Below the pieces are notes generated by a model. It saw only the letters and a list, made by a program, of their open reading frames with translations, made no database searches and was not told the DNA's origin. Shown piece after piece: positions 46,390-57,780 of a stretch of 64,000 nucleotides of DNA (positions within the stretch are counted from its first letter, which is position 1; every line of letters begins with the position of its first letter). A program made the translations under genes and the position numbers. The stretch comes from Megamerina dolium (Eukaryota > Arthropoda > Insecta > Diptera > Megamerinidae). The stretch covers positions 4,917,501 to 4,981,500 of the forward strand of contig OY978525.1 of assembly GCA_963854835.1 (NCBI GenBank), read 5' to 3'.

Positions 46390-47750
46390 CACCTATAATT
46401 TTTTGAACCATACTTACATCGGCTCGAAAGGAAGTGCGGCCGATAAAAGCAAATATATTGAATATTTATGGACTTCGAGGTGACCAAATTTCCCATAATT
46501 TTTATTTGTAGTCATTTCGTCAGACATATTCTAACAGTACCATCAAGAGATTATAAAATCGTAGGCTAAGAATTGTAATGTTACAATTTTAGAAAAAGAC
46601 TAAATTTACATTTATTTCCACAAAAAATTGCTGTAAATTTAAACCAACAGAAAATAATAGAAACTCATACTCTTCCGTATCCCTAAGTTGTAAGAAATGC
46701 AATTCAAATAAAACGCCACTGTTTTAATTACATTAAACAAACTTTGAATCACATACATACATACAGACTCACATATACCTATATGATATTATTATCAACA
46801 AGCTTAATAAGTACAATCGAGTAAGTTGCATTGAAAATGTCCAACATTGCTAACATTGCCTGCAATGCATTACCAATTCCAAGAAATTTACCGAAATGTG
46901 TTGAAACAGATTTTTGAATGTAGGTATTCCTTCTCTGAACTGGCTGCACCACCCACTACCATCCAATCACTATTATCATTCGATCAACCTAACTAAAATA
47001 CTAAATACTATCCATTCCTAATGCTCTCAAAATATTAAACTTCTGGCTTTTGTTCTCTCTATCTCTCTCTCTCTCTCTCGTTCTCTCTCATTTCCATTGA
47101 ACTCTACTCATCTTTATACATATTTAGGTAAAATGTGAGGGGGGTGCAATGAACACATCTACTTAGTGATGATGAGTGATGATGAGGTAAGGAGTAAGAA
47201 GTAAATGGTCCAGTGGTTAGAGTGTTAGGTACAAACTCATACATAACTAAGCTAGCTAGCATTCTTGCTTCTAATATTACTTGCTGTTGCTGCTGCTGCT
47301 GCTGCTGCTGCTTTTACTAATTTAAATGCAAATGAGATTCATTTGACGACGACACCAACATACTTTGTCCATGTCTTGTTTGCTGGCTGGCTTGCTTGCT
47401 TGCTTGTGTTGGCTTTACTCAGCTTGGCTTGTCTTGTTTCCATGCTTCCTTGCTTCCTTGTCTGCCGCTCGCTTCCATATACATATTTCTATTTTCGTGT
47501 AGATGCGTATGTGTCTACACTAATGCATACTACATGCGTATATTGCTAGTTGTATATATACATATGTATATATACATATTTATGTAACGCATACACGCAT
47601 ATATGCATGAATACATGTTTATAGAGACGAGTACATGCATCATGTGTACAACTAGTGCATTTTAAATGAATTAAGAGCATCAGTGGCGTACATCAAATGC
47701 ATTCAAAATTTTACTCAAAAATAAAAATATTTTAGAAATATTAAAATGCT
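46390..47750. other. Unique and simple-repeat DNA
   Basis: (CT)n at about 47055-47080 and (CTG)n at about 47281-47312, plus 'GCTTGCTTGC' repeats near 47390. The frame at 47265-47549 translates the CTG run as poly-Ala and is not credible. Confidence 0.45.
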
Positions 47751-47754
47751 CATT

Positions 47755-48835
47755 TTGCTCATTAACATTTTCTCAAAATATACTTACTTCAAATCTACAC
47801 TTCTCAAAAGAAGTCCCCTATAAAATTGACACTTTTAGAAAATTTGCTCGCACCGTTCTTAGGGTATCCATTGAGAGATGACATGTATGACTGATTATCA
47901 TTATATTTTACTCAAAACATACTTGCTTCAAATCTACACTTCGCAATAAAAGTCCCCTATAAAATTTACACTTTTAGAAAATTTGCTCGCACCGTTCTTA
48001 GGGTGTCCATAGAGAGATGATATGTATGACTGATTATATTTTACTCAAAACATACTTGCTTCAAATCTACACTTCGCAATAAAAGTCCCCTATAAAATTG
48101 ACACTTTTAGAAAATTTGCTCGCACCGTTCTAAGGGTATCCATAGAGAGATGATATGTATGACTGATCATCATATATAGTATTACTACCAAATACTTTTT
48201 TCCGAAAACAATTATTGCCTCTCTTTACCCATTAGGGTGGCTCCCATACAAAATTAACATAAAAAACAGCTCAAGGTTGACAAAAATGTGTTTAGTTTCC
48301 CAGTAGTATCTCTAGATTGGTGAAAACTGAGATGGTGTCTCATTACTATAGCGACTCTCCTACAAAGTTAACGTTTTTCTATATAATATGTTGCTTAAAT
48401 CGTTCCTAGGACCCAAAAAGAGAATGCAAATATTTGACTGACCTACCTCCACTTTTTGCTATACAATATTTTTTATAAACATTCTTACTCCCTAACTACA
48501 CCCTTTAGTATGCCTCCCCTACAAAATTAACCCAAAACTACCAAAAGTCGACAAATTACCTCATAGGTCCCTACAAGTCGCTTCTAGAGAAATGAAGCGT
48601 AAGACCAAACGCCGTTGATTTTTTTCTCCTAAACATTTTTTCGAAACATACTAACTTTAAATCTGCACTTCTTAAAGGGGATCGCCTACGAAATTGATGT
48701 TTTTTTATAAAATTAGTTCCCATGGATCCAAGGTGCTCATAGAAAGTTAAAATATATGATCGATGTCCATTAACTGTTGCTTCCGAATATTGTTTTTAAA
48801 CACATATACTTGCTATCTTATCATTTTCAATTGGC
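47755..48835 (+). repeat. SatAB satellite block 5, with three near-identical A units
   Basis: The first part has three tandem copies with 'AAATCTACAC' at 47791, 47930 and 48063 (139 and 133 bp apart; the 6-bp difference is one small deletion). They share 'AAAGTCCCCTATAAAATT', 'AGAAAATTTGCTCGCACCGT' and 'GAGAGATGATATGTATGACT'. The rest alternates: a B unit at 48241 ('CTCCCATACAAAATTAACAT'), A at about 48357, B at about 48509, A at about 48685. The trio is far more alike than the other monomers, so it arose by recent local amplification. Confidence 0.85.
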
Positions 48836-49045
48836 AGTGAAATTTGCTGTGAAAAAGCTTTTAAAATAACTCTGTGACAAAGCTCAGAAAAAGTGATGTC
48901 ACAATAGTTCTGCCATTCGGAACCGGTGAAATAAGTAGGTTCGTTCTAATACTTTTCAAAATTTAACACGCACAACAGTACTGGAAGAGAAGTTCCGTCT
49001 TAGAGCCCTTCGGGGCTTAAAGTGTCACATATTTATTTATTTATT
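48836..49045 (+). mobile_element. tRNA-derived SINE, 5' truncated, inside SatAB
   Basis: Starts within the body ('GTGAAAAAGCTTTTAAAATA') and carries 'ACAAAGCTCAGAAAAAGTGA', 'TGTCACAATAGTTCTGCC', 'ATTCGGAACCGG' and the type I end 'GCCCTTCGGGGCTTAAAGTG' with a (TTTA)n tail. It lacks the tRNA-like head and promoter boxes. SatAB resumes at about 49060. Confidence 0.85.
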
Positions 49046-49260
49046 TTTATTTTTTACTTCCTAGCTTTACCCATTGGGGTACACTTCCCCACGAAATAAA
49101 CATAAATCCCATGAAAATCACCAAAAAATCACATTTTTACGAAGGAATCGCCTCTAGAGGCACATCGGCCGACTTCCATTAATTTTATCTATGAGACATT
49201 TTTTGCGAACAAGCTTTCCTCATATCTTCGCTCCTTAGAGGAGTTCCCATATAAAAAAAA
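49046..49260 (+). repeat. SatAB satellite block 5, right of the SINE
   Basis: B-type monomer: 'CTTCCTAGCTTTACCCATTG', 'CCACGAAATAAACATAAATC', 'CATGAAAATCACCAAAAAAT', then the start of the next unit with 'CTTAGAGGAGTTCCCATATA'. Confidence 0.65.
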
Positions 49261-49765
49261 AAAGTGGATTTACCACATATTACATACGACTTGGTAGTTT
49301 GTGCAATTTTAATTTGGGCATATCTGTGAAGCAATGAAAACGTTTTTGGCTGACTTGGTGAAATTTCTTCAGAATCCTTTGTCACCTAGAAGTTTTTGAA
49401 TTAAATTTTTCCGTTCTTTTGAGAAATTGTTTAATTCGCCTTTGCACAAAAAATTATTATTTTTCACCTATGGTGGAGTATTTTTGTATCCCAACAGCTA
49501 AGTATATATTATGCGTTAATTTATTGTGAGAGTACTGCTACTACTGCAATGGAAAAAAGTTTTGAAGAGAAATGTGTAAATTTTGTAAATTTTTAAGTAA
49601 GAAAAAATTTAAATCTTTGAAATTTGAGTTGATTTTGAATTTCTGATGTTGAAATTTTTTTATTTTTATTATTTTTATTTTTTTTTATTTCCTTGACATT
49701 TCAGATACAATACAAAAATCACATATAATGTATTACAAATGTTTACAAATGAAAACAAGGTCGCA
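49261..49765. other. AT-rich spacer, nothing recognised
   Basis: T-rich runs at about 49650-49690. No gene or repeat. Confidence 0.4.
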
Positions 49766-50015
49766 TCCAAAATAACGCTCCTAATCGGGAAATAGGGCGA
49801 AACGAAGTCTCTCCATCGAGTCCTGTCCCGGGCTAATCGGATCTAGATCGGATCTCTGCTTGAATTGTCCTTAACCATGTTTGGCGTGGGCGGCCAGGTT
49901 TTCGGCTGCCTTAAGGATTCCATTGAAATGCTATTTTCGCTATGTTATCATCCTGACTACGCAGATCCATTTGCGCCTTTGGATTTCTGTGTTTATTGGG
50001 ACGCTGTTGGTAAGT
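49766..50015 (-). pseudogene. Non-LTR retrotransposon C-terminal scrap
   Basis: The minus strand reads 'DNIAKIAFQWNP' followed by 'GSRKPGRPRQTWLRTI', then 'RSRSD' and 'LDGETSFRP'. This matches the extreme C-terminus of insect LINE ORF2 proteins ('A..WNPQG.R..GRP..TWRR.'). It contains frameshifts, and the 3' end is near 49780. Composition is markedly GC-richer than the flanks. Too short to assign a clade. Confidence 0.7.
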
Positions 50016-51053
50016 TGCAACAATTCCAGAAAACTTTACAAACGATTCTGAGGCATTTATTTATAAAAAACTGAAATTTTTTGAAAAAAAAATAAATTCT
50101 TTAACATTTCATTTTATTATACCGCCACTGTTTAATTAAGCCATGTTGTGCATATATTAAAATTTACTTCCATTGCCTTCATTCACCATTCTCTCGCTTC
50201 ATCTCCTCAACCATACAGATGACAAATTTTCATATAAAAGCCTATTCGCCATAGTCCAGTGAAGAGTGATTGTGTGTGTGTGTGTGTGTGTGTGTGTTTG
50301 TATGTGTTTGAAATCTGCTTCGAATGCACAATTATAAATCTGTCCATTTCACTCCTTTCCAATATAAATATATATATATGGATTCTATTTAAATGCTGCT
50401 TTGTTATGTTTCTCTCCATTCTAATTCGACTTAAGAATGGAGTAAATTCGTACAAGTACATACTTGTACTTGTACTTACCTAATATATCTTTGTATATGC
50501 CTGCTCATCATTTCTCTCATTTTCATTATGATAATAATAATAATAATTATTATTATAATAATTATTATTATTATAGTCATCATTATCATTATCATGCTTA
50601 TGATTGTGGTCCTTTAAGCAGTACTCTTCTTAAGTTTTCAAATATTAACCAGCTTTCTGCCTTTCTCATCATTCAATGTTCAACTCGAGGCAACTACTAT
50701 TGCTGCTGCTGTGCATATTTTGTCGAAAATTAGCATTGAGAATGCATGCAAACGCACATTAAATGACCAAGATGGCGATGGTAAATTGATGAAAATGTTT
50801 ATTTGCATGAGAGTAGTAGAGGAGGAGGCCAAATGGAATCCTTATATACTAGATACATGCCATATACAAATACAAATATAGTACAAGTATGTGTGTGAGT
50901 ATTGAGTAGAAGGCATGTTTGAAATAATGAAAGACGTTTGCATTCTCATTTAAAATTACGAAAATACGAAAGCAAAATTTACAAACGAAATATTCGAAGA
51001 ATATTCAAATGAGTAGTAAGTAAATATGGGCGGGTAGGTTGTAAAATATATCA

Positions 51054-51085
<32 letters not shown>

Positions 51086-51504
51086 ATAAATATTTCTGTA
51101 GGGAACAAGTTAATTCAGTTAAATGACATAAGGCAGTCCAAAATGGTATATACATGTATGTACATGTGTTTGTGTCTATATAACTACATACATAGTACAT
51201 ATATTATGCATGTGTTTGCAAATGTATACATTACGTGTAAATGAGTAAGTCGATTGAACTTGTTGATGGTAATGCTTGTGGTGGTTTAATGTTGATAATG
51301 ATGTTGAAAATGCTGCTATTGCTTTGGCTGTTATGCTACAGTCTAGTATAAGGACATATAAATCTATATACATACATTAAGTAAAGGAACTTTTAAGTAA
51401 ATGAACATACATCTACACACACATACACACTCATACAATTAAGCATACCGACAACAATGACAAAGCAGACGTTTTGATATTATTAGGAAAATGCATTTGC
51501 CTTC

Positions 51505-51536
<32 letters not shown>

Positions 51537-51815
51537 TTATCTCTGACAGCACAATCTATTCTTAACTGCATAGTACATTTATGTTAGTTAGTAGGTTTAA
51601 CTTGAGTCAACCAACACGACGACTAACAGTTGACAGTTAAATTAAACAAGAAATAGGATTACCAACATTACAGAGATACTAAAATTGTATGAGTACAGTA
51701 GGACTCTATGTATGTATGTAGTTATATTATGAAAATTTGTTGGTGTTCAATGAACGAAGAAAATGTAATTTGATTTATGGAAAATTTCAGAAGAACACTT
51801 ACTTATGTGGTCACT
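50016..51815. other. Microsatellite-rich DNA
   Basis: (GT)n at about 50271-50297 and 51058-51085, a palindromic (ATA/TAT)n tract at about 50528-50574, (CT)n at about 51511-51537. Nothing gene-like. Confidence 0.5.
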
Positions 51816-51819
51816 ACAA

Positions 51820-53788
51820 AGGAAAATCGTTTTAGGCCGAATTTAGAATGCTTCGTCAGTCAACTCTTTCCCTCGTTAGCTGGCTCCAGTTAGAGTTTCA
51901 GTACTTGATCTTTCCGTCGTTCATGAGCGGGTTTCGATTATAACACCTTCTTAGCCGGAGCGTGTTCTTCCATTCGCACGACATGACCTAGCCAGCGCAG
52001 CCCCTGAATTTTAATGGGCTTCACTATGTTGGTGTCGGCACAGAGCTCATACAGCTCATGGCTGAACCTTATTCGATACTCGCCACCAACGCAAATAGGT
52101 CCAAAGATCTTATGAAGAACTTTTCGCTTGAAAATTACGAATTTTCTCTCATCAGAGGTGAAAATTGTCCAAACTTCGGCGCCATATATAAGGACAGGCA
52201 TGATGAGAGACTTGTAGAGTGTGGATTTCATTTCTCGAGAGATGGCTCGACTTCTCAATTGCTTACTTCGCCCAAAGTAGCACCTATTAGCAAGAATGAT
52301 CTTTCGCAATATCTTCAGGCTGATGTCATTACTGCTGTTAATGCTAGTTTGAAGAGAGACAAAGTCCAGCACTACTTCAAAAGCGTCGCTGTCAACAGTG
52401 ACGTAGAGTCGAAGATGCCGGAACTCTTTTTTTGTTGACACCAGGTATTGTGTCATGCTCTTGTTCACCGTAAGGTCCATTCAAAGCGATTTCCTTTTCA
52501 ACTCTGAGAATGCTGCACTTACTGCTCGCGTGAAATGAGCATACGTCATCGGAATACGCCAACACCATGACACTTTTGTTGGAGATATTGCCATTTTGTC
52601 GTAGATCAGCAGCTCGTCTTATTTTCTTCATAATAAGATTGAAGAAGTCGCATGATAATGAATCACTTTGTTTGAAACCCCGTTCGGTATTAAACGGCGA
52701 GAACAGGTGCTTTCCAATTTTTACAGCACAACGGGAGTTTTACAGTGTCATTCTGCCAAAACGAACGAGCTTCGCAGGAATACCGAACTTAGACATTTTG
52801 GATACAAAAGATCTCGTTTGGTCTCAGTGCACTTGTGGTTGCCTCCCAGAGGTATCAGCTATAGGGCTCATATCCTCTAACAGACCTTGGTCTGGCTTCG
52901 CGTGGTCCACTTGATGAACAAGGATAATGTATTTTGATTGATTTGATTGAACTCAGACATTGTTGTGTAGAGGTAATCCCTTACCGGATTGTCGAAAGCG
53001 GCTTTATAATCAACAAATAGATGGTGTGTGTGTCGATCTGTTTTTCTTGGGTCATCTCCAGGAATTGACGCAGTGTGAAATCTGGTCTGCAGCCATACTG
53101 ATAAGGTTCAATTAGGTTGTTAAGCATAGGCGTCAATTTTTCACACAGTACGTTCGATAGAATCTTGTATGCGATGCTAAGAAGACTTAACCCACGGTAA
53201 TTGGCGCAAATTGTTAGGTCTCCTTTCTTATGCACGGAATAAAGAACATTGAGCTTCCAATCAGCGGGCTTGCTTTCATCCGACCCTGTTCTGCTTATGA
53301 GCTGCTGCATGCTGGTGAGTAACTCATCGCCTTCGGTCCTAAACAACTTGGCAGGCAGGCCATCAGCACCTGCAGCTTTGTTGTTTTCAGCCTAGTAATG
53401 GCCTCTCGGGTGCCGTAGCTCAGTGGTTAGTGTGTTCGCCTTCTGATCTGTAGGTCGTGGTTCAATACCCGGCTGATGCATAACAAATTTAATATCGAAA
53501 AGATTTTTTTTTCGAACGGTACCCACCTGTCGGCAAGCAATTAGCAATTCCCCCGACAGTAACAACTTGCCATGAAAAAGCTTCTAAAAAGAACTCTGTG
53601 ACAAAGCTCAGAAAAAGTGATGTCACAAGTGTTTTGCCGTTCGGAACCGGCTAAAATAAGTAGGTCCATTCTAATACTGTCCCAAAATTTAAGACGCACA
53701 ACAGTAATGGAAGAGAAGCTCGGCCAATGAGCTCTTTAAGTGCCACATATTTATTTTTTTTTAATGGCCTCTCGGAAGATTAGAAGAA
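51820..53788 (-). pseudogene. Non-LTR retrotransposon RT remnant, interrupted by a SINE
   Basis: The longest LINE remnant in the window. From 5' to 3' on the minus strand: 'REAITRL' at the SINE junction; 53346-52981 gives 'PADWKLNVLYSVHKKGDL', 'TICANYRGLSLLSIAYKIL' and 'NLIEPYQYG' (fingers and palm); a diverged middle follows; 52631-52392 has 'LAYSDDV', the YADD-type catalytic motif with Ser in place of Ala; 52480-51938 has 'LYKSLIMPVLIYGAEVW', 'FKRKVLHKIFGPI' and 'RWLGHVVRMEEHAPAKK'. Several frameshifts and stops make it inactive. A SINE (53410-53761) splits it, with a target duplication; the LINE was therefore already in place. Clade uncertain. Confidence 0.88.
53396..53775 (+). mobile_element. 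tRNA-derived SINE, full-length reference copy with 14-bp TSD
   Basis: The body is 53410-53761 (about 352 bp), flanked by perfect 'TAATGGCCTCTCGG' at 53396-53409 and 53762-53775. The head 'GTGCCGTAGCTCAGTGGTTA' contains an A box (TAGCTCAGTGG) and, about 40 bp on, a B box (GGTTCAATACC), as in RNA polymerase III promoters of tRNA genes. The body has 'CCACCTGTCGGCAAGCAATT', 'GTAACAACTTGCCATGAAAA', 'GTGATGTCACAAGTGTTTTG', 'CGGAACCGGCTAAAATAAGT' and 'GAAGAGAAGCTCGGCCAATG', then the type I tail 'TTAAGTGCCACATATTTA' and T-run. It is inserted in the LINE at 51820-53788. It codes for nothing and would rely on a LINE for mobility. Confidence 0.93.
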
Positions 53789-54190
53789 TGACAACAATTT
53801 TTTACAATTTTAACAACAATTTTTCCTATCCTGTTTCTCCATTACATTTGAGTGGTTGGAAAGGAACAATTGTTTTTTTAGTAGATGATACTAAACCACA
53901 AAAAGTTATTAATATTAGGAAAACGGCGGTCATGACAATTCCATGAAACTTAAGATTGACGATAAAAAAGTTTTTAGTCATTTCAATTCAGCTGGATATC
54001 AAAACGAGCTGATAATCCAAATCGGTCACATGGCTTGGCAACGGCCCATGAATTTATTACAAAAAAAATTTTTACAGAAAACTCTGGTTCCATCTGCAAT
54101 TCACCAGACAGTATTACAAGACTTTCGGTATTACGTGATGGACGACTTATTGGACAGGTTGAGAGGAATCAAGGATGGTACGATAATTTC
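53789..54190. other. Unclassified stretch between LINE remnant and SatAB
   Basis: A plus-strand frame (53943-54248) of about 100 codons runs through it. I do not recognise its product; it could be a transposon scrap. Confidence 0.3.
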
Positions 54191-54194
54191 TGGA

Positions 54195-54390
54195 ATTTGC
54201 CCAGGAGTCACCTCTAGAGGGGTCAAATGCATGACTGACATTCAATAAGTTTTCCCCGGAACATAATTTTCGGAACATAATTACTCTCTATTTCTACCCC
54301 ATGGGACGTTTTTCCAAAAAATTGACATTTTTATATAAAAATTGGCTCACACCGCTCGCCGCACAGGAAGATTGTGCGCAAGATTTTCCG
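54195..54390 (+). repeat. SatAB fragment (about 1.2 monomers)
   Basis: 'GTCACCTCTAGAGGGGTCAA', 'ATGCATGACTGACATTCAAT', 'ATTACTCTCTATTTCTACCC', 'AAAATTGACATTTTTATAT' and 'GGCTCACACCGCTC' follow the SatAB order: the end of a B unit, then the start of an A unit. Confidence 0.7.
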
Positions 54391-56979
54391 TACCGATTTT
54401 TGAGTTTCGCATCAAAACAAATATTTTTTATGGAATCCGTTTAGTCTTCGTAGAGCGCAACAAACGGTGGAGAATCTGACAGCACTTCGATGATGATGAG
54501 ATAAGAGAGTTGACTGAAAAGCGCCCAGTACATTTTCATCAACAATGGTACAAAGTGAAGCTATTTGATAGTTAATTTAATATTCAATATTTTACGTGAT
54601 AACTTAGGTATGAGAAAGATATCATGATCCCATGATTATTGACGGTGATAAACTAGCTGATATGGCTAATAATTGTGAAGCAATATTTGGACTTATTTAT
54701 GTGAAATTCGCAGAATTATTTGACTGAACTTGTGACCGTCGAAGGTTTTGATGAGAAACGACCAGATTACACAAAAGATGCCACGATCACAAGTAGTACT
54801 CATAGACTTTTTGCAAGAGAGGCAACTAATAATGGGAAAATATTGAAATGAATTATTGAACCGATTGAATAAGGAGTTATGGTTCCGGTTCATGTGCTGT
54901 TTCCGAAGTCGGCTGTTCGGAAATCTTTTCATAACAATTTTCGGGGATTTGAATTGGCAACCCATACGCAGAAGGTCAGTTCACTAAGCATTGAATTGAT
55001 ATTTGTTTTCATTACTGCTCTCACCTCTAGTTTGCCATGTATTGTTCATATTTGAAAAACGCAATCAGTTGACCACTCTGTCTACCTATATGCCTCACTC
55101 CCTCTCTATTTTTTCTCTCTCACTCTTACTCACTCTCTCTTTTTGGGTGAGCATCATCTAAGCTATAATAAAATCGTATTTTTAATTTATTACGTCTGCC
55201 AATGGTATTTCTCATTCTCTGCGTCTCACCAATGTATGAGTTCCTATATATTATATGTATGTACATACATACAATTTTATTCATCTCTTTCCATAATCTT
55301 CTTATTGTTGGTCATTTACATACATGTATTGACTTCTTCGTTTTTTGGCAATTTTTATTCCCGCACGAATAGCCATAATAAGGAAGCAAAAAAAAAAAAA
55401 AAATGCGCAAAAGTTATGTTACTCTCACTCGATTCCACATCCCACATCTATATTCTAGTAGAGTAGCCTTCACTGGCCTCCAATACCGCGAACGCTAAGA
55501 AATATAAAATACAAGTTATGCTCGTATGCTCATTCAACTCATGCATACATAGGTGTATGTATGTATGTTATACTCATATATGCAAACATACCCATTCATA
55601 CTTCATACAAACACATAATTCACGCGAATTCGTAATTTCGCATTTTTATACAAATTCCGCGATTTTGTTCTTATTACAGTCAAAAATATAACAGTGGTCA
55701 AAGTTAGTGAGTGCGGAGGACCATGGTCATCATACATATGCGGACATATATTCGTACTATGTACCAATTTGGTGGGCAGCTGCAAGTTGAAGCATTGTTT
55801 TTCCTTAATTAATGTTTAATCAGCAGGACTCAAATGTGACTGTATTGGGTGTGACTGTGGGATGAGTGTGAATGATGTGGTGTTTACAACGAGTAGACAT
55901 TATTGCATATACATGTGTGTATGTATCTATACATGTACCTATACATAAGTATGTACCTATATGCATCCCATCCAGATTAATTCAACCCCATATTCAAAAC
56001 AACAACAACGAGAATATACCTATAGACAATGTTGTTCGTTAACAAAAAAAAGATGAGAATGAAAAAAAAAAAATTATTCCAAAAAGAAATCGCCAAAAAT
56101 ATAGAGGCGATTGTAAACCCCACAAAATCCCATATAGAGAGCACAGTGATGCATTGAAGAATGAGCGCCAAGTAGAGCACACGAAATATATAAAAAATAG
56201 AACAACATACAGAAATGTTATAAATATGACGAGATGAGCTACCTCCATCTTATATACTACATCTCTATCTTCAACGAGTGAACAAATTTGTATGCAAAAT
56301 TTCGTCACATATGATATGATTTGTAATAGAGATGCCAGATGGTTTCATCGAGTACATAATATTATTTTTGAAGAAATTTAGGGGATCATTTAAACGCATG
56401 CTTGTTTCAATTTCATTGTGCAACAAATTGAAAGTAACAAAAATTTGCATATGCCCACTTTAAATCTCAATATTAAATCTTTTTAATGAGGTTCTACAAT
56501 TTTTACATTTTCTGAACAAGTTTGTACTGTAAAACAGAATAATATTTTTTGTTATTTTTGCAATACAGAATATTTTTCTGTTGAATTTGCTATAGTAAAA
56601 CATTTTGAAGTGTAGAATTCCAGTATTTTCAATGGCACTGCGGTTGCAAATACCTAGCAAAGGTAATGAAAAGTTATAAATGTTTATTTTGGGTTTTAAC
56701 GACTAATTATTTTTAAAGAGGTATTAACATTTTGTCAATTCTGAACAAGTTTGTCTTGTTTTCGTATGGCTGTCATATGTGGTTGACATAAACAGCTGAT
56801 TTTTCTTTTATTGGAAAGCTGTGACATTTGTCAACCACATTTAGTTTGTATTATATTGAGTTTTAAACAACATCATTATTTTTTATTGCATCAAAAATGC
56901 AATAAAAAGCATTTACTGGAAGTTTCATATTCTTTATAAATGTGGAAGTTTCTGGTGAATTTTGACAAATCATGCAGAT
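54391..56979. other. Unique and low-complexity DNA, one direct repeat
   Basis: CT-rich DNA at about 55090-55145, poly-A at 55388-55402, TATGTATG-type DNA near 55250-55570. 'TCTGAACAAGTTTGT' occurs at 56511 and 56740 (229 bp apart) within a longer weak similarity. No gene recognised. Confidence 0.4.
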
Positions 56980-57780
56980 AGTGATTTCGATGTTTCAAAG
57001 GTGGTGACGACAAATCTTGACCTGATTAGCCAAAAAAGTTTGAAGATGAAATAATTGGATGATATACTGAGTGACTGACTCATGTCAAACGCAATAAGAA
57101 CTTCTAGAATTGTAGGGAGTCACTCAACAAGCTATTTCAACACACCTGAAAACAAGAACATTGGGTGTCTTATGAATTAGAACCATTGATTTTTCACATG
57201 CCAACTGCTGCTGCAGAGGCAGAAAAGGGAGTTTTTTTTTACATAAAATTGTGACTGTCGATGAAAAGTGGTCCATTAGGATAAACCTAAGAGCAAAAAA
57301 TTATGGGTTTAATCCGAAATGGCTTACAACATCAACTGCAAAGCCGCAAAGCTGTATATCTGGTGAGATCAACTGGATGTGGTGTATAAGAGCAGCTGAA
57401 ACTGAATAAAACAATCACAGGGGATAGCTGTCGACTTCAATTGATGCGTTTGAACCTTGAACTGCATGAAAAACGACCGCATTACGAGCAGAGACACGGC
57501 AAAGTAATTTTGTAGTATGAGAACGTTCGACCACATGTTGCTCAACTGGTAAAAAAAACATACTGCTTTATTCTTCAGACATTGCGCCATCTGATTACCA
57601 CTTGTTCCAATCAATGGCACATGGCCTGACTGAGCAGGACTTCCATTCTTCCGAACAAGTCAAGAATTGGGTCGATTCGTAGATCACATCAGAAGCTGCA
57701 TTGTTTTTTCGAAATGGTATCTGAAATTTTCTAGAAAGATGGGAAAAGGTAGTGGATAGCGATGGAAAATACTTTCAATA
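56980..57780 (+). pseudogene. mariner transposase remnant, plus strand
   Basis: In broken frames: 'FEDEIIG' with 'DDILSD', 'VTVDEKWSI' (first catalytic Asp), 'STAKPQ', 'YENVRPHVAQLVKK' (relatives have DN; here Glu replaces the second catalytic Asp, GAG at 57519-57521), 'SSDIAPSDYHLFQSMAHGLT' (third Asp present), 'EQVKNWVDS' and the terminal 'ERWEKVVDSDGKYFQ'. A deletion of roughly 15 residues removes sequence between the second and third motifs. Many stops. The C-terminal motifs differ from the 27-, 35- and 38-kb copies, so this is a separate mariner lineage. Confidence 0.85.

Noticed and set aside
47265..47549. Poly-Ala protein
   Set aside because: Translation of a CTG microsatellite. No domain follows.
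47678..47691. hAT terminus 'CAGTGGCGTA'
   Set aside because: The match stops after ten bases and no inverted partner is found nearby.
52058..52438. Plus-strand 126-codon open frame
   Set aside because: Antisense to the LINE RT remnant, which has clear RT motifs on the minus strand.
53410..53480. Functional tRNA gene
   Set aside because: A and B boxes are present, but the anticodon and acceptor arms do not pair well, and the sequence continues into a body shared by many copies with target duplications. It is a SINE head.
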